From assembly GCF_947496985.1 (NCBI RefSeq), contig NZ_CANMEZ010000007.1, positions 62,001 through 126,000 on the forward strand: a DNA stretch of 64,000 bases, written 5' to 3'. The DNA is from an uncultured Kordia sp. Lineage in GTDB: Bacteria; Bacteroidota; Bacteroidia; Flavobacteriales; Flavobacteriaceae. A program made the translations under genes and the position numbers. This document shows, piece after piece, positions 46,662 to 55,898 of this stretch; position 1 is the stretch's first letter; every line of letters begins with the position of its first letter. The notes beneath the pieces were generated by a model. It did not search any database. It saw only the letters and a list, made by a program, of their open reading frames with translations, and was not told where the DNA came from.

Positions 46662-46835
46662 CTATACTGCAGGAGGTATCGTACATAAAATACTCGTACA
46701 GTCCTCAAATAATGTTATGGTAATTGCTACTGTAAGACTAGATCCACCATGTAACGTTTGAGTTTCATTTTTGTTTAATTGAGCAATACTCGATTTACGT
46801 ATTGTCAATAATTTCTTTTTATTACTTTTTTTCAT
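46662..46835 (-). CDS. Class I lanthipeptide-type precursor peptide 2
   Basis: 57 residues from the ATG at 46835; the frame is open further upstream, but that extension (to 46904) covers the duplicated 5' leader and is not expected to be coding. The leader (MKKSNKKKLLTIRKSSIAQL, then NKNETQTLHGG) ends at Gly30-Gly31, exactly in register with its downstream paralog. The 26-residue core has Ser/Thr and two Cys (46 and 51), a short spacing. It precedes peptide 1 by 107 bp on the same strand. Confidence 0.78.
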   Translation of the reverse strand: MKKSNKKKLLTIRKSSIAQLNKNETQTLHGGSSLTVAITITLFEDCTSILCTIPPAV

Positions 46836-46860
46836 AGTATAAAGTTTATAGTTAATTATT

Positions 46861-46884
46861 CCTGAACATTTTAAGTTGGACAGG
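46861..46884 (-). promoter_or_regulatory. Conserved 5' leader hairpin, copy 2
   Basis: CCTG (46861-46864) pairs with CAGG (46881-46884). Flanking sequence resembles that of copy 1 (TTAATTATTCCTGAACATTT here against AATAATTACTCCTGAATACT there), which shows that the precursor gene and its leader were duplicated together. Confidence 0.4.
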
Positions 46885-46905
46885 ATTTCCAACTCCGATT
46901 GCAAT

Positions 46906-47213
46906 CTTAATAGAATCTAATGTACAAATCACCTAAATATCAACATGTTAACAAGAAGTAAAGTTGATTGAAAAGGATTTAAAATATATGTTCCATGATT
47001 TAATATTATTCTTACGCATATCTGCTAAAAACCTCAACATAAGGTTCGAAAATAATTAGTGAATAGCACACTATTTGATGAAGTGAAACGGTTGTTATTT
47101 GATGTAAAAGCATTATATAAACACCATGAAACGCCTTTTTTTGATGTTAATGTTGATTTGAATTTATGTGAAAAAAAAATAATTGTGTATTTTCTTGCAA
47201 ACAACTACTCTTT
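46906..47213. other. Divergent intergenic region between precursor genes and a LytTR system
   Basis: About 308 AT-rich bases. It must contain the promoters of the precursor pair (minus) and of the response regulator gene (plus). No exact TAnnTTTG box and no further precursor-like ORF was found on either strand. Confidence 0.45.
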
Positions 47214-47990
47214 ATGGAAATCACTACACTAATTATAGATGATGAACCGTTAGCGCGCCTACGAATTAGAAATCTGTTAACAGATCGTACACAGATTCAA
47301 ATACTAGATGAATGTAGAACAGGCAACGAAGCTGTCTCTAAAATTAAAGAACATACACCCGATTTGATTTTTTTAGACATTCAAATGAAAGATATGACAG
47401 GGTTTGAAGTACTGGAAAAGCTAACAATTCCTAAAAAAACATTGATTGTTTTTGTTACAGCTTATGATGAATTTGCGCTAAAAGCATTCGATTATTTAGC
47501 TTTTGACTATTTGTTAAAACCTTTTAAAGACGAACGATTTTATAAAACCGTAGATCATGTCATAGAAACACATGCTCAGGAAAGTCATAGAGCGTTTAAC
47601 CAACGCTTAGATCAATTATTAACAATGATTAAAACTCCTAATCAATATGTAAAAAAAGAGTTTTATCACAATTTGCCCATTCGAACTGGAAATAAAGTTC
47701 ATTTCGTAACCATCACTGATATCATGTACATTACGGCGTCTAGCTATTATGCAGAAATTCATACAAAACATAAAAAATATGTATTGAGAATGTCGCTTAC
47801 GAAACTAATTCAGAAGTTAAATCCAAATACATTTGCACGAATACATCGATCTACTATCTTAAATATTGCGTATATAAGTGAATTGATCCATTCAAATTTT
47901 GGAGAATTGGATGTACGTATGAAGGATCATCACATATTCCGGATTAGTAAAACGTATAAAAAGGAATTTCTAAATAAAATAGGAATATAA
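47214..47990 (+). CDS. LytTR-family response regulator
   Basis: 258 residues. Receiver domain (1-120) with IIDDEP, phospho-acceptor Asp55 in LIFLDIQMKDMTG, FVTAYDEFALKAFDYLAFDY and KPFKDERF; LytTR DNA-binding domain from about 150 (IMYITASSYYAEIHT, FARIHRSTILNIAYI). It is one base from the kinase gene downstream. Its divergent arrangement with two lanthipeptide-type precursor genes suggests, but does not prove, that it controls them; LytTR regulators control bacteriocin genes in other phyla. Confidence 0.92.
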   Translation: MEITTLIIDDEPLARLRIRNLLTDRTQIQILDECRTGNEAVSKIKEHTPDLIFLDIQMKDMTGFEVLEKLTIPKKTLIVFVTAYDEFALKAFDYLAFDYLLKPFKDERFYKTVDHVIETHAQESHRAFNQRLDQLLTMIKTPNQYVKKEFYHNLPIRTGNKVHFVTITDIMYITASSYYAEIHTKHKKYVLRMSLTKLIQKLNPNTFARIHRSTILNIAYISELIHSNFGELDVRMKDHHIFRISKTYKKEFLNKIGI

Positions 47991-47991
47991 G

Positions 47992-49119
47992 ATGGGTACT
48001 CATAAATCAAATACAAACTTGATAAAAAAGTATCTAGATGTAAAGTTGATCAAGATCCTTGCTTTATTTTGTCTAATAACTGTTATAGTTGTCTTTTTTC
48101 AAATATCATATTTTAAAATCCAAAAAGAAGAAACCTATGATTTGTTAGATAATTTTATAAAACACTTCCTAGTAGATTGGGTTATCATTTGCCTATTTAT
48201 GTCAATTGTATCAATGATTACGAGAGCATTTTTTCTAAAAAACATTCGTTCTATCTATATTATTTTGTTTCATTTAATTGTATCACTGTGTTTTGGCTGG
48301 GTATATTCGTTTATACATTCGAGCATCTTATTAGTTCTAGGAAAAATAGATTATTCTGCATTCCTTTATTATACTTCTTTTAATATGACGATTGCTTATT
48401 TATCAAGGACTTTCTTGTTATATCTTGGAATGACGGGAATTATTTACACCTATTATTATAGTAGCAGATTAAAAACAGCCGAATTGCAAAGAGCTTTATT
48501 AGCCGAACAGTTGACACAAACCCGAATGAGCGTATTAAAATCGCAGTTACAACCACATTTTTTATTTAATACGCTACATAGTATTTCTTCATTGATAGAA
48601 ACCAACACAAAGCAAGCGCAAAATACACTCAACGATTTAAGCGATCTTTTAAGAGAAGTCATAATCCTTAGAGAAGATCATTTTAACTCCTTAGCGCAAG
48701 AATTATACATCTTACAGAAGTATATAGACATCATTTTAATCCGTTATTATGATCATTTGACTATTACGACACATATAGCTCCAAACATTGAAGATACACC
48801 TGTTCCACTTATGATGATGCAGCCTATTGTAGAAAATGCCATAAAACATGGATTTACCGGAAATACGAATGCATTACAAATTGAGATTTCTATTATTGAG
48901 AAAGATGAACAGTTACTTTTTGAAATTAAAAATAATGGTACACCAATAACTAGCACATTGGATGAACTAGCAAGCAAAGGAAGTGGACTTCATAATATTA
49001 TAAGTCGTTTGGAAGCACTATACCAAAATAATTATAGTTTTGAGATTGTAAATTTGGAACAATGGGTTGTTGTAAGCATCAAAATCTTACGATATCAAAA
49101 TGATGTGCTACAAGACTAG
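47992..49119 (+). CDS. LytS-like sensor histidine kinase
   Basis: 375 residues. Four hydrophobic segments (about 19-40, 59-81, 88-116, 124-156) form a membrane sensor without a large outer domain. The kinase core has LQPHFLFNTLHSISSLIE with His189, and the HATPase has MMQPIVENAIKHGF and GSGLHNIISRLEAL. It pairs with the response regulator one base upstream. It is of the same class as the kinase at 35260-36327 but clearly a different protein. Confidence 0.92.
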   Translation: MGTHKSNTNLIKKYLDVKLIKILALFCLITVIVVFFQISYFKIQKEETYDLLDNFIKHFLVDWVIICLFMSIVSMITRAFFLKNIRSIYIILFHLIVSLCFGWVYSFIHSSILLVLGKIDYSAFLYYTSFNMTIAYLSRTFLLYLGMTGIIYTYYYSSRLKTAELQRALLAEQLTQTRMSVLKSQLQPHFLFNTLHSISSLIETNTKQAQNTLNDLSDLLREVIILREDHFNSLAQELYILQKYIDIILIRYYDHLTITTHIAPNIEDTPVPLMMMQPIVENAIKHGFTGNTNALQIEISIIEKDEQLLFEIKNNGTPITSTLDELASKGSGLHNIISRLEALYQNNYSFEIVNLEQWVVVSIKILRYQNDVLQD

Positions 49120-49200
49120 TAGAAAAGTTAAGTTTATTAGATTATTTAAACGAACAAAACACTTAGAAAGTTATCAGTTTAGAGATGTAAACGCATAAAA

Positions 49201-49224
49201 AAAGCCATCATTTCTGATGGCTTT
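49201..49224 (-). terminator. Intrinsic terminator downstream of tRNA-Asn
   Basis: Perfect inverted repeat AAAGCCATCA / TGATGGCTTT with loop TTTC, followed on the minus strand by a run of T (complement of the A run ending at 49203). It lies 12 bp past the tRNA 3' end and could also stop the convergent kinase transcript. Confidence 0.8.
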
Positions 49225-49235
49225 TAAAAGCTTTG

Positions 49236-49309
49236 CTCCTCCTCAAAGACTCGAACTTTGGACCCTCTGATTAACAGTCAGATGCTCTAACCAACTGAGC
49301 TAAGGAGGA
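49236..49309 (-). tRNA. tRNA-Asn (anticodon GTT)
   Basis: 74 nt on the minus strand. Acceptor arms TCCTCCT and AGGAGGA, discriminator G, D stem GCTC/GAGC, anticodon loop CTGTTAA (anticodon GTT), T loop TTCGAGT closed by CAAAG/CTTTG. The 3' CCA is not encoded. All stems pair fully, so the gene is intact. Confidence 0.95.
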
Positions 49310-49331
49310 GTGTTATTGCTTTTTGCGGTTG

Positions 49332-49362
49332 CAAATATATGCTATTTTTTATTTCGAACAAA
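49332..49362 (-). promoter_or_regulatory. Promoter of tRNA-Asn
   Basis: On the minus strand TATATTTG (49332-49339) matches the TAnnTTTG -7 box and TTTG (49359-49362) the -33 box with a spacing of 19 bp, the preferred Flavobacteriia spacing. The -7 box lies 22 bp before the mature tRNA 5' end. Confidence 0.75.
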
Positions 49363-49407
49363 TATTTTATTTATTTTTTTAAAAAAAATTTATTCTCCGT
49401 ATTAAGT

Positions 49408-50733
49408 TTACTTAATTAGGTTCCAAATATCGTTTCCAAATATGACAACCATTAAGCTCATAATGATCACAAAACCTATGATTTGACCTATTTCCATTAC
49501 TTTTTGAGATGGTGCTTTCCCTACAATTATTTCATATAATAAAAACATTACATGCCCTCCATCTAATGCTGGAATTGGAAGAATGTTTAGAAATGCTAGC
49601 CAAACTGAAAACATTGCCATAAAGCCCCAAAAGAATTGCCAATTCCAAGTTGTTGGCATAATTTCTACAATTCCAATTGGTCCTTTTACTTGTTTGTATC
49701 CTTGAATTACAGGATTGAATATTAGTTTGAATTGTTTTACCTGACGCACTAATACATTTATTGTTTCTTCAAAACCTCTTGGCACTGCTGCAAAGAATCC
49801 ATATTCTTTAGTAATGGCTAGTTTTTGTTGTGCTAATGCAAGGTCTGGTATTACACCTAAGCCTAAACTATCTGAAACTTTTGCCGTAATATCTATAACT
49901 TGATTTTGTCTTTTAACTTTTAAAACAATGGTGTTTCCTGCGCTTTTTTGTATTTCTTCAGTAAACTCATCCCAAAATTCTAGTTGAACGTTATTTGCAG
50001 TTATAATTTCGTCTCCTGCTAATATTCCAGCTTCTTTGGCATACGTACTATCTTTTACTTCACCAATAGTTAATGAATTATATCTTGGAACAACTATTTG
50101 CCTACCTCTACGTTCTAAAGCAGCTTTTTTACCTTCATCACTTAAAGGTACCGTTACTTCTTTTCCACCTCTCATTACTGTTACATCATCACCAAGTAAC
50201 AAGTCCATGTTTAGGTATTTGTCTAGTTTCTCTACAGGTTTTCCATCAATTGCAATGATGTTATCTCCTGTTTTTAACCCAATTTTTTCACTAACACTAT
50301 CAAAATATAGTCCGTGTTCTATTTTGTTTACTGGAATATAATTTTCTCCGTAATATGTAAATAATGCAATGTAAATGAACCAAGCTAGCAAGAAGTTAAC
50401 AATAACACCACCTAACATGATGATTAATCGTTGCCAAGCTGGTTTTGAACGGAATTCCCAAGGCTCTGGTGGTTTTTCCATTTGTTCTTTATCCATGCTT
50501 TCATCAATCATTCCAGCAATTTTAACATATCCTCCAAGTGGAAGCCATCCAATACCATATTCTGTATCTCCGATTTTTTTCTTTACTAATGAAAACCAAG
50601 GATCGAAGAATAAGTAAAACTTCTCCACTTTTGTTTTAAAAAGTTTCGCTGGTATAAAGTGCCCCAATTCGTGAAGAATCACTAAAATTGAAATGATTAA
50701 GATGAACGATGTAATCTGAATAAATACTCCCAT
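49408..50733 (-). CDS. rseP: RIP zinc metalloprotease (site-2 protease)
   Basis: 441 residues. The first membrane helix carries the zinc site HELGH at 21-25, two PDZ-like domains fill the centre (GLYFDSVSEKIGLKTGDNII and IGEVKDSTYAKEAGILAGDE), and the C-terminal membrane domain has the third ligand in LDGGH at 390-394. The enzyme cuts membrane-embedded anti-sigma factors within the bilayer; in this genome FecR-type regulators such as the one at 22941-23852 are plausible substrates. Length and order of domains are normal. It appears to be transcribed alone. Confidence 0.95.
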   Translation of the reverse strand: MGVFIQITSFILIISILVILHELGHFIPAKLFKTKVEKFYLFFDPWFSLVKKKIGDTEYGIGWLPLGGYVKIAGMIDESMDKEQMEKPPEPWEFRSKPAWQRLIIMLGGVIVNFLLAWFIYIALFTYYGENYIPVNKIEHGLYFDSVSEKIGLKTGDNIIAIDGKPVEKLDKYLNMDLLLGDDVTVMRGGKEVTVPLSDEGKKAALERRGRQIVVPRYNSLTIGEVKDSTYAKEAGILAGDEIITANNVQLEFWDEFTEEIQKSAGNTIVLKVKRQNQVIDITAKVSDSLGLGVIPDLALAQQKLAITKEYGFFAAVPRGFEETINVLVRQVKQFKLIFNPVIQGYKQVKGPIGIVEIMPTTWNWQFFWGFMAMFSVWLAFLNILPIPALDGGHVMFLLYEIIVGKAPSQKVMEIGQIIGFVIIMSLMVVIFGNDIWNLIK

Positions 50734-50855
50734 TTAGGTATAAAAATGTTTATAGAACGCACAAAAGTAAGCTTTTATGACAACTTAAAAAAGGGACAAA
50801 CCTACCTATGTGTATTTTTTAAAATATTTAAATGGAAATAGTTAATAATAGTGGC

Positions 50856-52610
50856 TTATTTTTCAAATGAAACTGCTGTAGTTTTTTGTGTAGTATCTTC
50901 GATAGCAGGCTTAATTTCTAAATCAGCAACTGCCTCAATATCAATTCCAATTGTATTATTTCTTGAGATTAAATCAAATTTAGGATCAAAAATTACATCA
51001 GCAATTTCAAAACCTACAGTTAATGTAAATTCCTGACCATTAAATGTATTGTCTAAAGTGATTATTTTTTCTTCTCCTTGTGTTCCAATAACTAAGAAAG
51101 GTACATTCATTTCAAAATAATCTACTTTTCTGTTTGATTGCTCTTGATTTACTTTGATGTTTAATCCGTTATTTTCAGACTGATACCAAGCTACATCATA
51201 TGAAGGATATCCTTCTCCATAAATCCAATCGTTGAAGAATTCTGTTAAATCTTCTCCACTCGTTTTTTCTAAATGCGCTTTCAATTGATCTGTACTTGCA
51301 TACCCATATGCCAATTCTTCATCATTTAAATAATTTCTTATTCCTTGAAAAAATTCAGCATCACCTAGCTTATTACGTAACATATGAATTACCATAGCGC
51401 CTTTATTATAGGTTAGACGTGAACTAAAAATACGTCCAACATTATCTAGCTTTTCTTCTTTTACATATACTGAACCGTTTCTTGATGTTGTAATATCAGC
51501 AACTTTTCCACGTTTCCAGTTGATAAAATCTTCTTCTCCGTCTAAATGATTTTCAACTAAACCAGATAAATAGGTTGCGAATCCTTCATTTAGCCAAATG
51601 TCACTCCAGGAATCGCAAGTTACTTTATTCCCAAACCATTGGTGTGCTAATTCATGTGCAATTAATGATCTACTGAAATTCCCCATAAAAGAAATTGTAG
51701 AATGCTCCATTCCGCCACCATAAGCAAACTCTGCATGACCATATTTTTCATCTTTAAAAGGATAGTCTCCAAATAAATCTTGAAATAAATTCATGATATC
51801 AACTGTTACTTTCGTGTATTCTTCTGCTTTTTCTCTTGATTCTGGATATACATAATTTACAATATCAAAACTTTCTCCATGGTTTTCAATCGTTTGTGAA
51901 AACACTTCGTAGTTTGTTACCGCCATTCCAATTAAGTAAGAAGGAATTGGGTAATTGTGTTGCCAATGTGTTGTTACTAAATCGCCATTTGTTTCTTCAG
52001 AAATAATCATTCCATTAGAAACGGCTTTGTATGCTCTTGGTGCTGTAATAACAACATCTATTTGATCAATCTTATCGTTTAAATCTTGCTTACATGGCCA
52101 CCAGTCTCTTGATCCATAAGGTTCAGAAAGTGTATATAAAGATGGTATATTATTGTGTGTAGTTGTTACGAATCCTTCTCCACGAGCGTTTCTATTTGGA
52201 GTTCCTTCGTATATAATTGTTACTTTCTCAGTTGCGTCTTCGCAAAGTCCTTTTGAAAAAGTGATCGTTAATTCATTATTTTCGTGTGTAAAATCTAACG
52301 TTTCTTCGGCTGAAGTTACAGAAGCTACTTCTAGATTGTCAGACAAATCAAAAACGATCTTATCTGTGTTTTCTAATGTACGGAATTCCGTAGTTACTTC
52401 ACCTTTAATATAATGTTTTGCTGGATCTACTTCGAATTGAAGCTTGTGATATAATAAATCGTATGAAGCTGTATTTTCGTTTGCTTCAAACTGTTGCAAC
52501 TGAGCTGCCTTATTATGTTCTCCTTTTACCACGTCAATCAGTTCTTTACCTGATTGCGCATTGGCGATAAAAGCACATAAGAAACCAATGGCTAAAATGG
52601 TATTCTTCAT
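50856..52610 (-). CDS. M1 family zinc metallopeptidase
   Basis: 584 residues from the ATG at 52610, which begins a signal peptide ending IANAQ; the frame extends upstream to 52772 but that part crosses the promoter and overlaps the divergent SCO gene. Active-site motifs: GGGMEH at 298-303 (GAMEN equivalent), HELAHQWFGN with zinc ligands His319 and His323, and Glu342 in WLNEGFATY. It lacks the long C-terminal domain of PepN, as usual for Bacteroidota M1 enzymes. Expected role: periplasmic or secreted aminopeptidase. Confidence 0.92.
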   Translation of the reverse strand: MKNTILAIGFLCAFIANAQSGKELIDVVKGEHNKAAQLQQFEANENTASYDLLYHKLQFEVDPAKHYIKGEVTTEFRTLENTDKIVFDLSDNLEVASVTSAEETLDFTHENNELTITFSKGLCEDATEKVTIIYEGTPNRNARGEGFVTTTHNNIPSLYTLSEPYGSRDWWPCKQDLNDKIDQIDVVITAPRAYKAVSNGMIISEETNGDLVTTHWQHNYPIPSYLIGMAVTNYEVFSQTIENHGESFDIVNYVYPESREKAEEYTKVTVDIMNLFQDLFGDYPFKDEKYGHAEFAYGGGMEHSTISFMGNFSRSLIAHELAHQWFGNKVTCDSWSDIWLNEGFATYLSGLVENHLDGEEDFINWKRGKVADITTSRNGSVYVKEEKLDNVGRIFSSRLTYNKGAMVIHMLRNKLGDAEFFQGIRNYLNDEELAYGYASTDQLKAHLEKTSGEDLTEFFNDWIYGEGYPSYDVAWYQSENNGLNIKVNQEQSNRKVDYFEMNVPFLVIGTQGEEKIITLDNTFNGQEFTLTVGFEIADVIFDPKFDLISRNNTIGIDIEAVADLEIKPAIEDTTQKTTAVSFEK

Positions 52611-52658
52611 ATGTAGTAAGTTAGATTTGGGACAGACAATATAGGAATTTTTCCTAGT

Positions 52659-52666
52659 CAAAAATA
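52659..52666 (-). promoter_or_regulatory. -7 promoter box of the M1 peptidase gene
   Basis: TATTTTTG on the minus strand is an exact TAnnTTTG match 48 bp before the ATG at 52610. It supports the shorter start of the peptidase gene. Confidence 0.5.
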
Positions 52667-52752
52667 AAAATCGTAAATTTGCAGAGGGTTTTTTCGATGA
52701 ATACCCCAAAACTAATCGACGAACTGTAAATTTATCCGTTAAACGAACTTTT

Positions 52753-53421
52753 ATGTTATCATTTTTCAGCAAATACAGACTTTTTGCGATTGTAATGCTC
52801 TGTTTATCAGCAATTATCGTATCAGCCTTCTACTTTACACTTAAACGAAAGGAAACGCTTCCTATATATCAACCTGCTAATGTAAATGTCGAATTAGTTG
52901 ACAATTCCATACAACATGTGAGTAAATATCATAAAATAAATGATTTTTCTTTGACCAATCAGAATGGTGAAACTATCACTCAAGAGGCATATAAGGGGAA
53001 AATTTATGTTGCTGATTTTTTCTTTACAACTTGTGCAACTATTTGTCCTATCATGACAAAAAATATGGCTGACATCCAAAAAGAGATCATGAATGATAGA
53101 GATATTATGTTACTTTCTCATTCAGTAACTCCTGAAATTGATACCGTAGCGCAACTAAAACGCTATGCTATTGAAAAAGGTGTAAATGATGAAAAATGGA
53201 ATTTAGTTACTGGTGATAAAAAACAGATTTACGATTTAGCACGCAAGTCCTACTTAGCTGTAAAATCGCAAGGAGATAATGATTACGGAATGGTACATAC
53301 CGAAAATTTTATGCTAATTGATAAAGAACGACGTATTCGTGGTTTTTATGATGGAACTAAGGATGAAGACATCAAAAAGCTTCTGGAAGATATTAAAATC
53401 TTAAAAAAGTCTTATAAATAG
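52753..53421 (+). CDS. SCO1/SenC family copper-binding thioredoxin-fold protein
   Basis: 222 residues. An N-terminal membrane anchor (about 9-30) is followed by a thioredoxin-like domain with DFFFTTCATICPIMTKNM, giving Cys94 and Cys98 of the CxxxCP motif, and the copper ligand His182 in MVHTENFMLID. SCO proteins deliver copper to the CuA site of cytochrome c oxidase or act as periplasmic thiol reductases. It precedes the feo genes by 77 bp, with a separate promoter box between. Confidence 0.92.
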   Translation: MLSFFSKYRLFAIVMLCLSAIIVSAFYFTLKRKETLPIYQPANVNVELVDNSIQHVSKYHKINDFSLTNQNGETITQEAYKGKIYVADFFFTTCATICPIMTKNMADIQKEIMNDRDIMLLSHSVTPEIDTVAQLKRYAIEKGVNDEKWNLVTGDKKQIYDLARKSYLAVKSQGDNDYGMVHTENFMLIDKERRIRGFYDGTKDEDIKKLLEDIKILKKSYK

Positions 53422-53463
53422 ACGTTTTTACACACGGAAGTTTTCTAACTTAACTTTTTAACT

Positions 53464-53471
53464 TATTTTTG
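53464..53471 (+). promoter_or_regulatory. -7 promoter box of the feo operon
   Basis: TATTTTTG is an exact TAnnTTTG match 27 bp before the feoA start codon. Confidence 0.5.
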
Positions 53472-53498
53472 CTTCTTTAAAATTAATCTAAATAAAGA

Positions 53499-53723
53499 AT
53501 GCACACCATTGCAGATTTAAAGAAAGGAGAAAAAGCAGTAATTCTTGATTTCTCTGTTGATACAATTCCTCTAAAACTCATAGAAATGGGTTGCCTTCCT
53601 GGAAATGAAGTGAGTTTGGTACAAACCACACTTTTTAATGGTCCTTTATTTTTAACGATTAATGGAAGTAATATTGCGGTTAGAAAAGATACTGCCGAAC
53701 AAATTCTAATAGAAAAAATATAA
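53499..53723 (+). CDS. feoA: Ferrous iron transport protein A
   Basis: 74 residues, the usual length of a single FeoA (SH3-like) domain: ADLKKGEKAVILDF, LKLIEMGCLPGNEVSL and FLTINGSNIAVRKDTAEQIL. FeoA is a small cytoplasmic partner of the FeoB iron transporter. The feoB gene follows after 12 bp. Confidence 0.93.
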   Translation: MHTIADLKKGEKAVILDFSVDTIPLKLIEMGCLPGNEVSLVQTTLFNGPLFLTINGSNIAVRKDTAEQILIEKI

Positions 53724-53735
53724 TCCTATTCGCGA

Positions 53736-55892
53736 ATGAGTGATTCAATGATACAAGTAGCATTAATAGGAAATCCAAATACAGGTAAAACATCATTATT
53801 CAACCATTTAACAGGATTGAATCAGAAAGTTGGAAATTATCCAGGTATTACTGTTGATAAGAAAACTGGAACATGTAAGCTTTCCAAAACGCAAAAAGCA
53901 ACGATTTTAGATTTACCCGGAACGTATAGCTTGAATGCTTCTTCGGCAGATGAAAAAATTGCTATTGATGTTTTAAATAATCCTGATAACGAATATTATC
54001 CTGATGTTGCTGTTGTGGTCACTGATGTTGAACAACTAAAACGCAATCTACTAATATTCACACAAGTAAAAGACTTAGCAATTCCTACAATTTTGGTCAT
54101 TAACATGGCTGATAGAATGAAAGCAAAAGGAATTACACTTGATATACCACAGTTAGAATCTGATTTAAACACGAAAATTGTAGTCATTAGTTCAAAACTA
54201 CACACGGGAATTTCTGAGGTAAAAGAAGCTATTTTAGCGTACAAAAGTATTTCTAGTAATGCTTGTATTCCTGAGGAACGTTTCAAGCAAAATACAATCA
54301 AAAATCCTGAATTACTCACATCATTGTCAGCTGTTGAACTCAAAAAAACGCAGCATCATGAAACTGTAATTCGCTATCAATTCATTAATAATACATTAAA
54401 AAAATCGTACAAAATAGACAAAGAGAAAGCTTCGGATTTACAAACTAAGCTCGATCGTATTTTCACACATAAGATATTCGGATATGTCATTTTTGGATTG
54501 TTGTTATTGTTGATATTTCAAGTAATTTTTGAATGGAGTTCTGTTCCTATGGACTTTATTGATAGTACGTTTGGCTCGTTGGCCGAATGGACACAAAATA
54601 CTTTACCAGAAGGAATGTTTACCAATTTATTAGCTGAAGGAATCATTGCAGGTTTGGGCGGAATTATTATATTTATTCCACAAATTGCTTTTCTATTTCT
54701 ATTCATTTCCATTTTGGAAGAAAGTGGCTATATGAGTCGTGTTGTCTTTTTAATGGATAAAATTATGCGTCGTTTTGGTATGAGTGGAAAAAGTGTTGTT
54801 CCACTGATTTCTGGAGCAGCTTGTGCAATTCCTGCAATTATGGCAACAAGAAACATTGAAAGCTGGAAAGAACGATTAATCACTATTTTAGTTACACCAT
54901 TTATTACCTGTTCTGCACGTTTGCCAGTATATGCTATTTTAATTGCGTTAGTGATTCCAAGTGAACGTGTTTTTTGGTTTTTTAATTGGCAAGGACTCAC
55001 TTTGATGTTATTGTATGTTATAGGTTTTGCAATTGCATTACTTTCCGCATACATTTTACACAAAACGTTAAAAATTGAAAGCAAGTCATATTTTGTGGTT
55101 GAAATGCCAAAATATAAAGTTCCATTATTTAAAAATGTAGCATTAACTGTTTTAGAAAAGACAAAAACCTTTGTATTTGAAGCTGGAAAAATCATTTTAG
55201 CTATTTCTATTATTTTGTGGGTATTGGCTTCTGTTGGAGTAAATGATTCGTTTAAGAATGCAGATCAAATTATTGCAACTTCTGTTAAAGAAAATGGTTT
55301 CAATGAGATTCAAGAAATTTCACTACAAAATAAAATTACACGCTTTGAAGAACTTTTAAAAGAAGAGGCTAAAGAAGCGAATAAAACATTGACTGCACAG
55401 GATATTAATTCTGCCTTAGCTGAAGAAACAGCAGCGTTTAGACAAGCCGTAATTGATGATGAAGTAGCTGCTTTAAAACTTGAAAACTCTGCATTAGGAG
55501 TTATGGGAAAAGTCATTGAGCCAGCTATAAAACCTTTAGGATACGATTGGAAAATTGGAATTGCTTTGGTGAGTTCATTTGCAGCTCGTGAAGTGTTTAT
55601 AGGTACCTTGGCAACAATTTATAGTGTAGGAAGTGAAGGTGATGACGAGGAAGGAAACACGATTAAAGCCAAAATGCAATCAGAAGTACATGCCGATTCT
55701 GGCAAAAAGGTATTTACCTTTGCATCAGGAATATCGTTATTATTGTTTTATGCTTTTGCAATGCAATGTATGAGTACATTAGCCATTGTAAAACGTGAAA
55801 CAAATGGTTGGAAATGGCCAATGATTCAATTATTTGGTATGTCGGCTATCGCATATATTGCTGGTTTAATAGCGTATCAGTTTTTAAAGTAA
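53736..55892 (+). CDS. feoB: Ferrous iron transport protein B
   Basis: 718 residues. N-terminal G domain with G1 GNPNTGKTS at 12-20, G2 PGITVDKK, G3 DLPG at 59-62 and G4 NMAD near 124. The membrane part contains the two Gate regions (SGAACAIPAIMATR and the later GIALVSSFAAREVFIGT) and a charged soluble insert of about 65 residues (about 520-585) rich in Glu and Ala, which is usual for Bacteroidota FeoB. It imports Fe(II) across the inner membrane. A small Cys-rich protein gene follows after six bases. Confidence 0.95.
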   Translation: MSDSMIQVALIGNPNTGKTSLFNHLTGLNQKVGNYPGITVDKKTGTCKLSKTQKATILDLPGTYSLNASSADEKIAIDVLNNPDNEYYPDVAVVVTDVEQLKRNLLIFTQVKDLAIPTILVINMADRMKAKGITLDIPQLESDLNTKIVVISSKLHTGISEVKEAILAYKSISSNACIPEERFKQNTIKNPELLTSLSAVELKKTQHHETVIRYQFINNTLKKSYKIDKEKASDLQTKLDRIFTHKIFGYVIFGLLLLLIFQVIFEWSSVPMDFIDSTFGSLAEWTQNTLPEGMFTNLLAEGIIAGLGGIIIFIPQIAFLFLFISILEESGYMSRVVFLMDKIMRRFGMSGKSVVPLISGAACAIPAIMATRNIESWKERLITILVTPFITCSARLPVYAILIALVIPSERVFWFFNWQGLTLMLLYVIGFAIALLSAYILHKTLKIESKSYFVVEMPKYKVPLFKNVALTVLEKTKTFVFEAGKIILAISIILWVLASVGVNDSFKNADQIIATSVKENGFNEIQEISLQNKITRFEELLKEEAKEANKTLTAQDINSALAEETAAFRQAVIDDEVAALKLENSALGVMGKVIEPAIKPLGYDWKIGIALVSSFAAREVFIGTLATIYSVGSEGDDEEGNTIKAKMQSEVHADSGKKVFTFASGISLLLFYAFAMQCMSTLAIVKRETNGWKWPMIQLFGMSAIAYIAGLIAYQFLK

Positions 55893-55898
55893 TAAATT

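Noticed and set aside
46836-46904. N-terminal extension of precursor peptide 2
   Set aside because: The extension covers the duplicated 5' leader and hairpin; the shorter form aligns exactly with its paralog and with the usual leader layout.
52611-52772. 54-codon N-terminal extension of the M1 peptidase
   Set aside because: It would overlap the divergent SCO gene, cross a -7 promoter box and hide the signal peptide; the ATG at 52610 is much better.
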